From Ferruginibacter sp. (GTDB lineage: Bacteria; Bacteroidota; Bacteroidia; Chitinophagales; Chitinophagaceae): a DNA stretch of 64,000 nt. Below are positions 49,738-59,081 of this stretch, one piece after another; position 1 is the first letter of the stretch, and the number at the start of each line of letters is the position of its first letter. The DNA lies in NCBI GenBank assembly GCA_017983695.1, contig JAGOAX010000014.1, forward strand, positions 23,184 to 87,183, written 5' to 3'. The notes beneath the pieces were generated by a model that worked only from the letters and a program-made list of their open reading frames with translations, was not told the origin of the DNA and did no database searches. The position numbers and the translations under genes were made by a program.

Positions 49738-51126
49738 TTATCTGCTGTTTTTTTTCAGTTTGTCCAGCAAAAAATACAATCCTGTAAAAACTGCCATTAC
49801 AGCAAGGCCGGTTAGAGCAGCATGCTTATTATCTTTATAATCAAGTGCAATGCTAATGGCCACAAAAATATAGGCGGCAATAAAAATAAGTGGCAATACA
49901 GGAAATAGTTTCATTTTATAAATGCCGGTATCATCTAGGTGCTTTGTTTTCTTTCTCAAAATAAAAATTGTAGCTGCAGATAATATCATACCAAAACAAT
50001 CTAAAAAAATAGTAAAACTTAATATCCTGTCAAACTCCTTTGCCCAAAAAATAATAATGATACAAATAGCGGCAAATACAGAAAGTGAAACAGTCAATAC
50101 ATCTGTTTTGGGATTCCGCTTTTTAAAAACATCGGGTAAAATTTTATCCTCACTCATGGCATACATTACCCTGGGGTTACTCATCAGCAATACATTTACA
50201 TAAGCCAGCACACTTAAAAATAAAAACCCCGATAAAACCCTTTCGGCATTTACACCAAATATTTTAGAAGCCATTATGGCTGCAATGTTTTTGGTTTCGG
50301 GTTGATGCAGTGTATCAAAACCAATTACTTTAATATAGGCGTAGTTAATGGTAAGGTATAAGCTTACAATTATGGCAATGCCAAAGAAAATACCACGGGG
50401 AACATTTTTTGGGGCATTATCTACCTCGGCACCAAAATTTATTGTTTGCTGATAGCCGCCATAAGTAAAGCTTACAGCCACCAACCCAATACCAAACGCT
50501 TTAATATATTCTTTAAAAGTGGGATTGATAGCAGATGGTGTTATTTGGCTAACAGCTGAATTGTCTGCAAAAAATAATGGCGCAATCAATAAAAGAATTA
50601 AAATGATCTTAATTACTGTTAATACATTTTGTGTTTTGGCACTCATTTTTAAACCGGCCAGGTTAACGCCATAAAAAATAACAATGGCAACAATGGCAAT
50701 AATTATATGTATGGTTTGAATGTAGCTGATGTTTGCAGCAACCTTCATCCATTCAATATCTTTTGACAGCGGAATAAAAATACCGGTTATGTATTCTCCT
50801 CCAACCAATGCCACGGCAGCAAGCGATGCTGCATTGCTTACCAGTATTACACAGTTAATAGCAAAAGCAATAGAAGGGTGGTAAGCATAAGAAAATACTT
50901 TGTAGTAACCGCCTGTTACCGGTAAGCGGCTCCCTATTTCGGCATAGGTCAATGCGCCGCATAATGCCACTAAACCACCAGCGATCCATGCTGCAAAAAA
51001 TAAAAAAGTATCCGGCGAAGCCTTGGCCACATTAGCCGGCGTACGAAAAATACCCATGCCAATTACAAGGCTTACCACAATCATGGTAAAATCGAAAAGA
51101 TTAAGCTTGTTGGATTTTGCTGTCAT
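49738..51126 (-). CDS. APC-superfamily amino acid permease
   Basis: 462 residues from ATG 51126 (MTAKSNKLNLFDFT); 16 in-frame codons upstream are rejected. Twelve membrane helices, with the first helix GMGIFRTPANVAK (glycine-broken helix of the LeuT fold) and the LCGALTYAEIGSRLPVTGGYY segment typical of basic or branched amino-acid exchangers. The neighbouring sulfur amino acid enzyme suggests, weakly, a related substrate. Confidence 0.9.
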   Translation of the reverse strand: MTAKSNKLNLFDFTMIVVSLVIGMGIFRTPANVAKASPDTFLFFAAWIAGGLVALCGALTYAEIGSRLPVTGGYYKVFSYAYHPSIAFAINCVILVSNAASLAAVALVGGEYITGIFIPLSKDIEWMKVAANISYIQTIHIIIAIVAIVIFYGVNLAGLKMSAKTQNVLTVIKIILILLLIAPLFFADNSAVSQITPSAINPTFKEYIKAFGIGLVAVSFTYGGYQQTINFGAEVDNAPKNVPRGIFFGIAIIVSLYLTINYAYIKVIGFDTLHQPETKNIAAIMASKIFGVNAERVLSGFLFLSVLAYVNVLLMSNPRVMYAMSEDKILPDVFKKRNPKTDVLTVSLSVFAAICIIIIFWAKEFDRILSFTIFLDCFGMILSAATIFILRKKTKHLDDTGIYKMKLFPVLPLIFIAAYIFVAISIALDYKDNKHAALTGLAVMAVFTGLYFLLDKLKKNSR

Positions 51127-51214
51127 GGTTTGAAGATACTGATAATTTATAAGCTGTAAAACCCGGCCAAACAAAAATCAGTTGTTACATGTGATTGTAA
51201 TCATATTTTAATAA

Positions 51215-51607
51215 ATGGTTTCAATTATCTTTGTGCCTGTGTTAAAGAATATAGCAGTCATACCATTATTAATTGCATTTGCAGCGCAAAGCTTTAGCGG
51301 TGCATTTATACAGTTGGGTTACGCAATTAACCCGGCAGTTTTTGCTAAGTATTGCGTAAACAAGGCAAAGCCCAAATTACAATGTAATGGTAAATGCCAG
51401 ATGATGAAGAAAATGAAGGAGGAAGAAAAGAAAGAACAGGAAAACACAGAACGTAAATGGGAAAATAAAATCACGGTGCTTTCTTCAAAATCGTTCTTCT
51501 GCATTATTGAGTTTAATACAATACCGGTAATAAAACCTCTGCCGGTTGAAAATACTCCGGCAATAAAAGACATTTCACTCGCTGTATTCCAACCGCCGCA
51601 GGCATAG
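51215..51607 (+). CDS. Small Cys-containing membrane protein of the copper cluster
   Basis: 130 residues from ATG 51215. One N-terminal hydrophobic stretch (VIPLLIAFAAQSFSGAFIQ), then KYCVNKAKPKLQCNGKCQMMKKMKEEEKK with three Cys and two Met followed by a highly charged run. Proteins with this C-x-N-K...C-x-G-K-C-x block are found beside TonB receptors for copper in this phylum. A TATCTTTG box (51226-51233) overlaps the first codons, so the true start may be the GTG at 51239. Metal binding is inferred. Confidence 0.65.
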   Translation: MVSIIFVPVLKNIAVIPLLIAFAAQSFSGAFIQLGYAINPAVFAKYCVNKAKPKLQCNGKCQMMKKMKEEEKKEQENTERKWENKITVLSSKSFFCIIEFNTIPVIKPLPVENTPAIKDISLAVFQPPQA

Positions 51608-51665
51608 TTGGTTATATACTTCTACTCACTTTATTTAATCAACTTAAGACTAAAATTTATTAGTA

Positions 51666-52493
51666 ATGAAAAAATCATTCCTGGTAATGCTGTTATCGGC
51701 ATGTACCTGCACCAGTGTTATACTTACCTCATGCAAAAAAGACGACGTTACCGAAACCAACCCAACTGAAGGCTTAACCAAACAGGCTGAAGGTTATGCC
51801 GCCGGTGCTGCTATCAAAGTAATGGTATATACAAAAGAAACCACTGTCTACTCCGGTTATCAAAAATTTTATGTGGCCTTGTACGATTCTCTAAGTGGCA
51901 ACATAATTGAAGACGCTCATGTAAAATTAACGCCTATGATGGATATGGGAATGATGCAACATTCTGCCCCTTACGAAAATCCGGCTTCAGAAGAAGCGGT
52001 GAATAAATTGTACCCCTGCAGTGTGTTTTTTGTAATGTCGTCAATGGGTGGTACATGGACGGTTAAGGTAAATGTACATAATCATAGCACCGGTAAAGAA
52101 GGAGCTGTTACGTTTCCATTTACTGTTGCTGAGCCAGCAAAGGCAAGAATGAAATCATTTACAGCTGCACATGATGGTGCTAAATATTTTGTTGCACTTA
52201 TTGATCCATCCTATCCTAAAGTAGGCATTAATGATATGGAAATTGCCATTTATAAAAAAGTATCGATGATGAACTGGCCGGCAGACAGCAGCCTTTCTGT
52301 GGTGCTTACACCAGAAATGCCAACAATGGGGCATGGTTCTCCTAACAATATTAATCCCGTTCATATTGGTAATGGTCATTACAAAGGCAAGGTAAACTTT
52401 ACCATGACGGGTTTATGGAAACTGAATATGGATTATATGGCAGGCGCTGCAGTTGCAGATACCACCACACAATTTTTTGAAGTACAATTTTAA
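51666..52493 (+). CDS. Lipoprotein with FixH/YtkA-like domains
   Basis: 275 residues. Signal peptide with lipobox ending at ILTSCKKDD. Two Ig-like halves: SGYQKFYVALYDSLSGNIIEDAHVKLTPMMDMGMMQHSAP and LSVVLTPEMPTMGHGSPN with GHYKGKVNFTMTGLWKLNMDY at the end, which is the FixH/YtkA signature. Both halves have Met/His clusters (MMDMGMMQH, MPTMGH) that could bind copper. It lies between the Cys-rich small gene and the TonB receptor. Confidence 0.78.
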   Translation: MKKSFLVMLLSACTCTSVILTSCKKDDVTETNPTEGLTKQAEGYAAGAAIKVMVYTKETTVYSGYQKFYVALYDSLSGNIIEDAHVKLTPMMDMGMMQHSAPYENPASEEAVNKLYPCSVFFVMSSMGGTWTVKVNVHNHSTGKEGAVTFPFTVAEPAKARMKSFTAAHDGAKYFVALIDPSYPKVGINDMEIAIYKKVSMMNWPADSSLSVVLTPEMPTMGHGSPNNINPVHIGNGHYKGKVNFTMTGLWKLNMDYMAGAAVADTTTQFFEVQF

Positions 52494-52542
52494 GGGTTGG
52501 TTGCAGGCAGCAATCATTCACTGCCTGCATAAAATTTCTATT

Positions 52543-54549
52543 ATGAAAAAAATTATAACCTTATTACTGATTACTTCAACCGCAATTGTGGTAAATGCAC
52601 AAACAGTCAATGCAGATACCATTCGTATTGTTAACCTGCAGGAAATATCGGTAAACAGCATTAAAAAAACAGCACAGCAGCAATTGGTTAATTTTTTTAA
52701 AACCAATAATGCAGCTACGCTGGAAGATATACTTACACGTTTGCCCGAAGTATCATTAGTCCGCCGGGGTAGTTATGGTATGGAGCCATCCGTAAGATAT
52801 TTTAACGGAGGACAAATTAATATACAGGTAGATGGTATGAAAATGCATGGTGCCTGTACAGATAAAATGGACCCGGCTACTATTTATATTGAACCCATTA
52901 ACCTGAAAAATGTACAGGTGCAAACAGCCAACAATGGGTTTTTAAATGGATCTTCTATTGGGGGTACAGTAAATATGAAAATGGCAGAGCCGGATTATAT
53001 AAATCGCAATAAAATTACTGGTGTGTTTAACAGTGGTTATCAAACAGCCGCAAAAAGTTTATATCAATCGCTGCGGTTAAATTATGCAACAGGTAAATGG
53101 GCTTTTGCTGCAAGCGGCACTTACCGCAATAATAAAAATTACCGCAGTGGCGGCGGTGCTGAAATTCCTTTTTCACAATTTGAAAAAACAAACGGTTCTT
53201 TATCTATAAAATTTCAGCAAAACTGCCATACTTATTTTAAAGCTGATGTACTGGCAGATGATGGATGGAATATTGGTTATCCTGCATTGCCTATGGATGT
53301 GGGTTATGCTGCTGCAAGAATAGCATCGTTGAGTATGCATAAGGAAAATGCGGCAAGGCAATTATATAAGTGGCAGGTAAAGATTTATGGCAACAGCATC
53401 CGTCATTTTATGGATGATTCCAAAAGGCCCGATGTGCCGATGCACATGGATATGCCCGGCTGGAGTAAAACATTTGGAATATATGGCGAGGGAGAATTGA
53501 AAATAAACAGCAAACAAAAACTGTTGCTGCGTACCGATGCTTCTTCATCTTTTTTAAAAGCATCTATGACAATGCATGATGCAGGCCAGCCAGACATGTT
53601 TATGCTTACCTGGCCCGATAACAGGCGCAATCAATCCGGGTTCGGCATGTCATGGTTATGGCAAGCCGATAGTTTACTGCAGCTTCAACTAAACGGACGG
53701 ATGGATTTTATGAATACTGTATTAACCACAACTACGGCTAAAGAACACGTAAGTATTTTTAGTGCAGGATTTAACAGGCGTAACGATGTTTTGAAAAATA
53801 TGAGCGTACAGCTTAGTAAAAGAATTAAACAGGTAAAAATAACAGCAGGTGCAACATACAGCGAACGGATGCCGACAGCTTCGGAGCTGTTTGGCTTTTA
53901 TTTGTTTAACAGCAGCGATGGACATGATTATATTGGTAATCCATTGTTAAAAACAGAAAGGGCATTACAGGTAGATGTTGCTGCTGTTTACAGTTACAAA
54001 CGCACCAGATTACAGTTGAGTGGTTATTATTCGAAAGTGATGAATTTTATAAGCGCTGAAGTTAACAGTGCTTACAGTGTAATGACTTTTGGTGCAACTG
54101 CTGTTAAAACATACAGCAATATTCCTTTTGCAACTGTTATGGGTGCAGAAGCCAGTGCTTTATGCTCTCCATTTAAAAAAGCTGAGGTTGTCTCAACATT
54201 TCGTTACACACTGGTAAATGATAATAATAACCAACCATTACCTTTTGTTTCGCCATTCAAAAACATAACATCAATTCGGTATCAGCCTGCAAAATTTTCT
54301 TTTCAGCTGGAAACTGAAACTGCGTTACGCCAAAACCGTGTAAGTATAAAATATGCAGAAGATATTACACCTGGTTATTTTTTGCTTCATACAAGACTGG
54401 GATATTATGCCACACTGTTTAAAAATTATACAGTATTACAACTTGGGGTAGAAAACCTGTTTGATAAAAACTACCACGAGCATTTAGACTGGAAAAATAT
54501 TGCAAGGCCCGGCAGAAATATTTATGTGCAGTTAAAAATTAATTTTTAA
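52543..54549 (+). CDS. TonB-dependent receptor, probable copper importer (OprC-like)
   Basis: 668 residues from ATG 52543 (MKKIITLLLITSTAIVVNAQ). The start lies 50 bases after the lipoprotein stop; 30 in-frame upstream codons overlap that gene and are rejected. A plug domain (LEDILTRLPEVSLVRRGSYG, QINIQVDGMKMHG, NGSSIGGTVNMK) precedes a 22-strand barrel ending in YVQLKINF. The plug loop carries CTDKM (Cys105, Met109), the CxxxM motif that binds copper in Pseudomonas OprC, and barrel loops are rich in Met and His (MHMDMPG, MHDAGQPDMFM). This supports copper uptake across the outer membrane. Confidence 0.88.
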   Translation: MKKIITLLLITSTAIVVNAQTVNADTIRIVNLQEISVNSIKKTAQQQLVNFFKTNNAATLEDILTRLPEVSLVRRGSYGMEPSVRYFNGGQINIQVDGMKMHGACTDKMDPATIYIEPINLKNVQVQTANNGFLNGSSIGGTVNMKMAEPDYINRNKITGVFNSGYQTAAKSLYQSLRLNYATGKWAFAASGTYRNNKNYRSGGGAEIPFSQFEKTNGSLSIKFQQNCHTYFKADVLADDGWNIGYPALPMDVGYAAARIASLSMHKENAARQLYKWQVKIYGNSIRHFMDDSKRPDVPMHMDMPGWSKTFGIYGEGELKINSKQKLLLRTDASSSFLKASMTMHDAGQPDMFMLTWPDNRRNQSGFGMSWLWQADSLLQLQLNGRMDFMNTVLTTTTAKEHVSIFSAGFNRRNDVLKNMSVQLSKRIKQVKITAGATYSERMPTASELFGFYLFNSSDGHDYIGNPLLKTERALQVDVAAVYSYKRTRLQLSGYYSKVMNFISAEVNSAYSVMTFGATAVKTYSNIPFATVMGAEASALCSPFKKAEVVSTFRYTLVNDNNNQPLPFVSPFKNITSIRYQPAKFSFQLETETALRQNRVSIKYAEDITPGYFLLHTRLGYYATLFKNYTVLQLGVENLFDKNYHEHLDWKNIARPGRNIYVQLKINF

Positions 54550-54664
54550 AACAAAAATTCTTAAAAAAATCACACTGTTTATAAAACGCTATCAGATTCT
54601 GCTTATAAATGATAAAGGTTTATGTAACCTAAATAGTTTATTTCACTATCTAAAAACTAAAACA

Positions 54665-55066
54665 ATGAAAAAGAAAATTCAATTACTGGCAGTTGCACTA
54701 TTAACAATTATTACTGCAACAGTTGCACAAACCAAACCTGCCGCATGGGTCGAAATGAAAATATTTCACTCATTTATGTCCACTACCTTTCATCCATCAG
54801 AAGAAGGTAACTTGGCACCATTAAAACAAAAAGCCGATAGTATGTTTATTGCTGCAAAGCAATGGCAGGCTTCAGCCATACCAGATACCTATAAACCCAA
54901 AGAAACAACAAAGGCTTTAAAGCAACTGGTTAAAGAATGTAAGGGAATTAAGAATGCTGTTGCCGCTAACGCTACCGATGACGAACTGAAGAAAAAAATT
55001 GCTACAGCACATGATGTCTTTCATACCATTGTTAAAGAGTGTAAAAAAGAAGAAGAAAATCATTGA
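54665..55066 (+). CDS. Small exported helical protein of the copper cluster
   Basis: 133 residues. Signal peptide (LLAVALLTIITATVAQ), then MKIFHSFMSTTFHPSEEGNLAPLKQKADSMF and a helical end with ECKGIKNAV and DVFHTIVKECKKEEENH. His, Met and two Cys are spaced as in four-helix metal-binding proteins such as cytochrome b562-like folds. Position after the copper receptor suggests periplasmic metal handling, but this is inference. Confidence 0.65.
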   Translation: MKKKIQLLAVALLTIITATVAQTKPAAWVEMKIFHSFMSTTFHPSEEGNLAPLKQKADSMFIAAKQWQASAIPDTYKPKETTKALKQLVKECKGIKNAVAANATDDELKKKIATAHDVFHTIVKECKKEEENH

Positions 55067-55115
55067 TACTGGAATCACACTGGCCATAGTGTTTTTTGAA
55101 AGTATTAATAAATTG

Positions 55116-55123
55116 TACTTTTG
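55116..55123 (+). promoter_or_regulatory. -7 promoter box before the YHS lipoprotein
   Basis: TACTTTTG matches TAnnTTTG, with TTTG 17 bases upstream (55095-55098), slightly short of the usual spacing. It lies 19 bases before the ATG. Confidence 0.55.
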
Positions 55124-55141
55124 CAATATAAATAAAACAGT

Positions 55142-55432
55142 ATGAAAAAAATTATAAGCATTGTATTGCTGACGACAGCATTCAGTTGTAACCAACCAAA
55201 GTCAGTAATGCCCGAAAAGAAAATGGAAACAGTTGCTGCCGCAAAAGATTCTGTTGAAAATGATCTGACTAAATTAGCATTTGCCGTAAAGAAAGATCTT
55301 ACCTGTGGTATGCCTGTTTCGGCCGGCGTTAGTGACACGGTTACTTATAAAGGCAAACTGTATGGTTTTTGCGCTAAAGAATGTAAAGAAGATTTTTTGA
55401 AAGATCCGGAAGGACATCTTGCAGCAAAATAA
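55142..55432 (+). CDS. YHS-domain lipoprotein
   Basis: 96 residues. The N-terminus ends in a lipobox (LLTTAFSCNQP). The YHS domain is CGMPVSAGVSDTVTYKGKLYGFCAKECKEDFLKDPEGHL, with the Cys, Phe-Cys and Lys-Glu-Cys positions that bind copper or other heavy metals in related domains (as at the N-termini of copper ATPases). It ends the copper cluster and has its own promoter box. Confidence 0.88.
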   Translation: MKKIISIVLLTTAFSCNQPKSVMPEKKMETVAAAKDSVENDLTKLAFAVKKDLTCGMPVSAGVSDTVTYKGKLYGFCAKECKEDFLKDPEGHLAAK

Positions 55433-55489
55433 ATTAAAATAGGGCTATAAATTGTTGCAATTTTTACAACAGTTTTGTTCTTAATTTAT

Positions 55490-55560
55490 TGCCCGATAGT
55501 GTAACGGTAGCACATCAGATTCTGATTCTGCTTGTCTTGGTTCGAATCCAGGTCGGGTAA
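55490..55560 (+). tRNA. tRNA-Gln (CTG)
   Basis: 71 nt. TGCCCGA/TCGGGTA, anticodon loop TTCTGAT in stem TCAGA/TCTGC (one mismatch), T-arm CTTGG-TTCGAAT-CCAGG, A73. A normal isolated tRNA, unlike the palindrome-bearing Gln(TTG) in the array. Confidence 0.92.
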
Positions 55561-55663
55561 CCGGTATTTATTTTAAAGCCAATCACTAAAGATTGGCTTT
55601 TTTATTTCTCCACATAGCATGTAGATAATTATTGCAGCAATAAAAATCAATCTCCCTAAATTT

Positions 55664-55829
55664 GCACCGAGTTTGGTTCCCGATGTCAAATCGGGATTAA
55701 AAGGGAATCCCGTTAAAATCGGGAGCTATCCCCGTAGCTGTAAACTCTGTAAACTGTTTGTTCTTCAAGCCACTGTTTTATTAATGACGGGAAGGCAACA
55801 AACAGGGAGTAAGCCAGAAGACCTGCCAC
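55664..55829 (+). promoter_or_regulatory. Cobalamin (B12) riboswitch upstream of btuB
   Basis: Conserved blocks in order: AAAAGGGAATC, GGGAGCTATCCCCGTAGCTGTAA (in part), GCCACTG, GGGAAGGC and GAGTAAGCCAGAAGACCTGCC (the B12 box region, in part). These match the AdoCbl riboswitch. The variable hairpin before the AAAAGGGAA block is a TCCCGAT-GTCAA-ATCGGGA palindrome (55678-55696), same family as those in array tRNAs. A possible expression-platform hairpin (GCTTTC/GAAAG) lies near 55850. Bound cobalamin should lower receptor expression. Confidence 0.93.
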
Positions 55830-55950
55830 GTTCAATTAACAATCATTCAAAGCTTTCGGGTGAAAGGCATGGAGTGTAAAAGCTGTAAGGCATTTATATT
55901 TCTTTCTTTTTTATTTTCTCGGAAGCAGTCACAAAAAAATTTTTTCAAAA

Positions 55951-57891
55951 ATGAAAAAGAAAATTTTTATTGCGGCTGCTGTAATCATCAGCACCGCTGG
56001 GCAGGCACAACAAGACACAACAGACGCAAAACAATTAGACGAAGTGGTGGTAACCGCCACCAGGTTTGCAGTAAAGCAATCGCAAACAGGTAAAGTAATT
56101 AACGTGATTACAAAAGAACAAATTGAAAAAAGCAGCGGTAAAACGGTTGCCCAGTTATTAAATGAACAGGCAGGCATTACCATAAACGGTGCTTACAATG
56201 CATCCGGCAGTGTGCAAACTGTTTTTTTACGGGGTGCATCATCGGGCCGCACATTAATTTTATTAGATGGCATACCGGTAAACGACCCATCGATGATCAA
56301 TAATGAGTTTGACCTTAATCTTTTTTCTATAAACGATATTGAGCGTATTGAAATATGCAAAGGCCCGCAATCAACTTTATATGGCAGCGATGCTGTAGCT
56401 GGTGTGGTAAATATTATTACAGTAAAAAAAGATGTCAACAAACCGTTTAACATTAAAGCCACCACAGGCTTTGGCAATAAAAATACAAGCCGCAATAATA
56501 TCCAGGTGTATGGTAAGGAAGGTAAACTTACTTACAGCACCCGTTTTGCAAAAATAAAAACCAATGGTTTTTCTGCTGCGTACGACAGTACCGGCGCAAA
56601 AGATTTTGATAAAGACGGTTACGATGGCAATATCGTAAGTGCCGCAGTACAATATCAAATAATTCCTTCGCTATTGGTAAAAATATTTGTAATGCATAGT
56701 CAGTACAAAGCCGATATTGATGCCGGCGTTTTTGCAGATGAAAAAGATTACCGTATCCGCAACAGCAATTTATCATCTGGCGCAGGGTTGAATTTTAAGA
56801 AGGACATTATAAATATTACTGCCAATTACCAGTATGGAGAACTTACCCGCCGTTACACTAACGACAGTTTATTTGTTCGGCCTTTTGGTACAAAATACGA
56901 AAGCAATAAATACGGTGGCCGCACACAATATGCAGAACTGTTTGGCACGGTAACTGCCGAAAAATGGCTTAGTATTATTGCCGGTGCCGATTACAGGTGG
57001 AGCAATATGAACCAGCAATATTTTTCTTTAAGCAGCTTTGGGCCATACAGCAGCAGTTTTAAGGACACTTCCCTGCACCAAACTTCTTTTTATGCATCAT
57101 TACTTTTTAATGCGTTAAATAAAAAATTAAATGTAGAAGTTGGTGGAAGAGCTAACAAACATTCCCGCTATGGCAGCAACAGCACTTTTACTTTTAATCC
57201 GTCTTACACCATCAATAAAAATTTCAGGGTGTTTGGAAGCATTGCGTCTGGTTTTAAAGCACCTTCTATTTTCCAGGTGTTTGATGCTTTTAGCGGCAAC
57301 CTGAATCTGCAAGCCGAAAAATCTACTAACTACGAACTGGGTATACAGCAAAGCAGCGAAAAAATAAGCAGCCGTGTGGTATATTTTCACCGGGATATTA
57401 AAAACGGTATTGATTACGATTATGTGAATTTTAAATATTTCAATTTTGTAAAACAAATAGTGGATGGTGTTGAGCTGGAGGTAACAGCACAGCCGGCTAA
57501 AAACTTTTCCATAACCGCTAACTATACTGTAATTACGGGTGATGAACAAACACAAAGCAGAAAAAGTGTAAAGGATACCACCTATAGTTATTTACTGCGT
57601 CGCCCTAAAAATAATTTCAATATTACTACAGGCTACCAGCTTACTAAAGATTTTTTTGTAAGCATCACCGGTAAATCGGTAAGTAAAAGATATGATGTTG
57701 GCGGCTACAGAAAAGATGATCTGTTGTTAAACAGTTATTTTTTACTAAGTGCCTACGCAGAATACAAACACGGCAAACACGTTAAGTTTTTTGCAGATGC
57801 ACAAAATTTAACCAATAAGAGATTTTTCGATCTAAGAGGCTATAATGCCATTCCATTTTTACTTAATGGTGGTGTAACTTTTAATTGGTAA
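55951..57891 (+). CDS. btuB: BtuB-like TonB-dependent vitamin B12 receptor
   Basis: 646 residues. Signal peptide (IFIAAAVIISTAGQAQ), TonB box region DEVVVTATRF, plug (GKTVAQLLNEQAGITINGAY, SVQTVFLRGASSGRTLILLDGIPVNDPS, GPQSTLYGSDAVAGVVNIIT) and a barrel ending GGVTFNW. The B12 riboswitch in its leader identifies the ligand as a corrinoid. Residues like GSDAVAGVVNIIT are the usual BtuB plug end. It is followed 10 bases on by the CWC gene. Confidence 0.93.
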   Translation: MKKKIFIAAAVIISTAGQAQQDTTDAKQLDEVVVTATRFAVKQSQTGKVINVITKEQIEKSSGKTVAQLLNEQAGITINGAYNASGSVQTVFLRGASSGRTLILLDGIPVNDPSMINNEFDLNLFSINDIERIEICKGPQSTLYGSDAVAGVVNIITVKKDVNKPFNIKATTGFGNKNTSRNNIQVYGKEGKLTYSTRFAKIKTNGFSAAYDSTGAKDFDKDGYDGNIVSAAVQYQIIPSLLVKIFVMHSQYKADIDAGVFADEKDYRIRNSNLSSGAGLNFKKDIINITANYQYGELTRRYTNDSLFVRPFGTKYESNKYGGRTQYAELFGTVTAEKWLSIIAGADYRWSNMNQQYFSLSSFGPYSSSFKDTSLHQTSFYASLLFNALNKKLNVEVGGRANKHSRYGSNSTFTFNPSYTINKNFRVFGSIASGFKAPSIFQVFDAFSGNLNLQAEKSTNYELGIQQSSEKISSRVVYFHRDIKNGIDYDYVNFKYFNFVKQIVDGVELEVTAQPAKNFSITANYTVITGDEQTQSRKSVKDTTYSYLLRRPKNNFNITTGYQLTKDFFVSITGKSVSKRYDVGGYRKDDLLLNSYFLLSAYAEYKHGKHVKFFADAQNLTNKRFFDLRGYNAIPFLLNGGVTFNW

Positions 57892-57901
57892 ACATAAAAC
57901 T

Positions 57902-58135
57902 ATGTGTGTTCACGAAGCTAAATATTGCCCACGTTGCAACCAATCGTTTGAGTGCAAGGTGGGTAATATTACCCACTGCCAGTGCTATGCTGTAAAACTA
58001 TCAGACGATGAAAGGGATTTTATAAATAAAAGATTTAACGATTGCCTTTGTGCGGAATGTATGAAACTAATGAAAAGTGAATATAATATGCTACAAAGGG
58101 AATTACAGCTGAAAGTATTTTTTACAGGCCGCTAA
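57902..58135 (+). CDS. Cysteine-rich CWC family protein
   Basis: 77 residues. CPRCNQSFECKVGNITHCQCYAV and CLCAECMKLMK give the Cys pattern of the CWC family, probably a zinc-binding knuckle. The gene sits 10 bases after btuB and shares its terminator, so it is probably under the same riboswitch; related arrangements with B12 genes occur in the phylum. Its role is unknown. Confidence 0.85.
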   Translation: MCVHEAKYCPRCNQSFECKVGNITHCQCYAVKLSDDERDFINKRFNDCLCAECMKLMKSEYNMLQRELQLKVFFTGR

Positions 58136-58151
58136 AGCGGCCTGTTTTTTT
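58124..58151 (+). terminator. Terminator overlapping the end of the CWC gene
   Basis: ACAGGCCGC-TAAA-GCGGCCTGT, 9-bp perfect stem, then seven T. The TAA stop codon is in the loop. Confidence 0.95.
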
Positions 58152-58181
58152 ATTTTGTATGCTGCGCCAGCAGCTAAAATG

Positions 58182-58189
58182 TATCTTTG
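58182..58189 (+). promoter_or_regulatory. -7 promoter box before marC gene
   Basis: TATCTTTG, exact TAnnTTTG, 15 bases before the ATG at 58205; TTTTG near 58153 may be the -33 box. Confidence 0.6.
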
Positions 58190-58204
58190 CAAAAATTGCA
58201 ATTC

Positions 58205-58795
58205 ATGGATTTTTCTTCAATAGCTGTAAAAGAGATCATCTCTGTATCCTTTACATTATTTGCTGTAATCGATATCCTGGGCTCTATTCCTGTACTGGCA
58301 TCGTTACGCCAAAAAATGGACGGCACTATAAAGTCCACTCAGGCAACACTGGTATCCGGTGGGTTGATGATACTGTTCTTATTTGCAGGCAAGGGCTTTT
58401 TAAATTTACTGGGGCTTGATGTATACAGCTTTGCAGTTGCCGGAAGTATTGTAATTTTTATTTTAGGGTTAGAGATGGTATTGGGCATGGAATTTTTTAA
58501 ACCTGAGCAAGGCGCTAAAAGCGGCAGTGTGGTGCCCATTGCATTTCCTATAATTGCAGGCAGTGGTACCTTAACCACTATTATGAGCTTGAAAGCGAAT
58601 TTTTACGATGTTAATATTTTTATAGGGATATTAATAAACTGCATTGTTATTTACCTGGTATTAAAATCGCTGAAGTGGATAGAAAAAGTTTTAGGGCCAA
58701 ACGGAATGATGATAATAAGAAAATTTTTCGGCGTGATCTTATTGGCTATTGCTGTTAAAATTTTTGGTAGTAATATTGTAAAGTTTGGAAGATAA
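58205..58795 (+). CDS. MarC-family integral membrane protein
   Basis: 196 residues from ATG 58205; a TTG six codons upstream overlaps the promoter box. Six membrane helices and the family blocks FAVIDILGSIPVLASL, GLDVYSFAVAGSIVIFILGLEM and AFPIIAGSGTLTTIMSL. MarC/UPF0056 proteins have no agreed transport function. It has its own promoter and follows the CWC terminator. Confidence 0.9.
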   Translation: MDFSSIAVKEIISVSFTLFAVIDILGSIPVLASLRQKMDGTIKSTQATLVSGGLMILFLFAGKGFLNLLGLDVYSFAVAGSIVIFILGLEMVLGMEFFKPEQGAKSGSVVPIAFPIIAGSGTLTTIMSLKANFYDVNIFIGILINCIVIYLVLKSLKWIEKVLGPNGMMIIRKFFGVILLAIAVKIFGSNIVKFGR

Positions 58796-58800
58796 AATAG

Positions 58801-58895
58801 TTAACTGGTTTATTTGTTTATTAGTTAATTAGTTCAAATGCAAAGAAGGTTTAATTAGTTTGATGCTTACTAATTAACCAATAAACTAATTAACA
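58801..58895. repeat. Dispersed AT-rich inverted repeat (GGTTAATTGG family), copy 2
   Basis: TTAACTGGTTTATTTG and TTATTAGTTAATTAG mirror CTAATTAACCAATAAACTAA. Related to 13812-13894. It lies directly before tRNA-Arg. Confidence 0.65.
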
Positions 58896-58899
58896 AACC

Positions 58900-58971
58900 G
58901 GCCTCGTAGTACAATGGATAGTATAAGAGTTTCCGAAGCTCCAGATCCAGGTTCGATTCCTGGCGAGGCCA
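58900..58971 (+). tRNA. tRNA-Arg (CCG)
   Basis: 72 nt. GGCCTCG/CGAGGCC, anticodon loop TTCCGAA in stem AGAGT/GCTCC (one mismatch at the base), T-arm CCAGG-TTCGATT-CCTGG, A73. Canonical. Confidence 0.93.
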
Positions 58972-59081
58972 CAACAATAAATACGCTTTCTTTTATACCG
59001 AATGCAACTTTAAGAAAGATTGGGCAACACCTGCCTGTATCACAACGATAGCCTGCTACCTGGTAATTTTAAACAGCTAAT

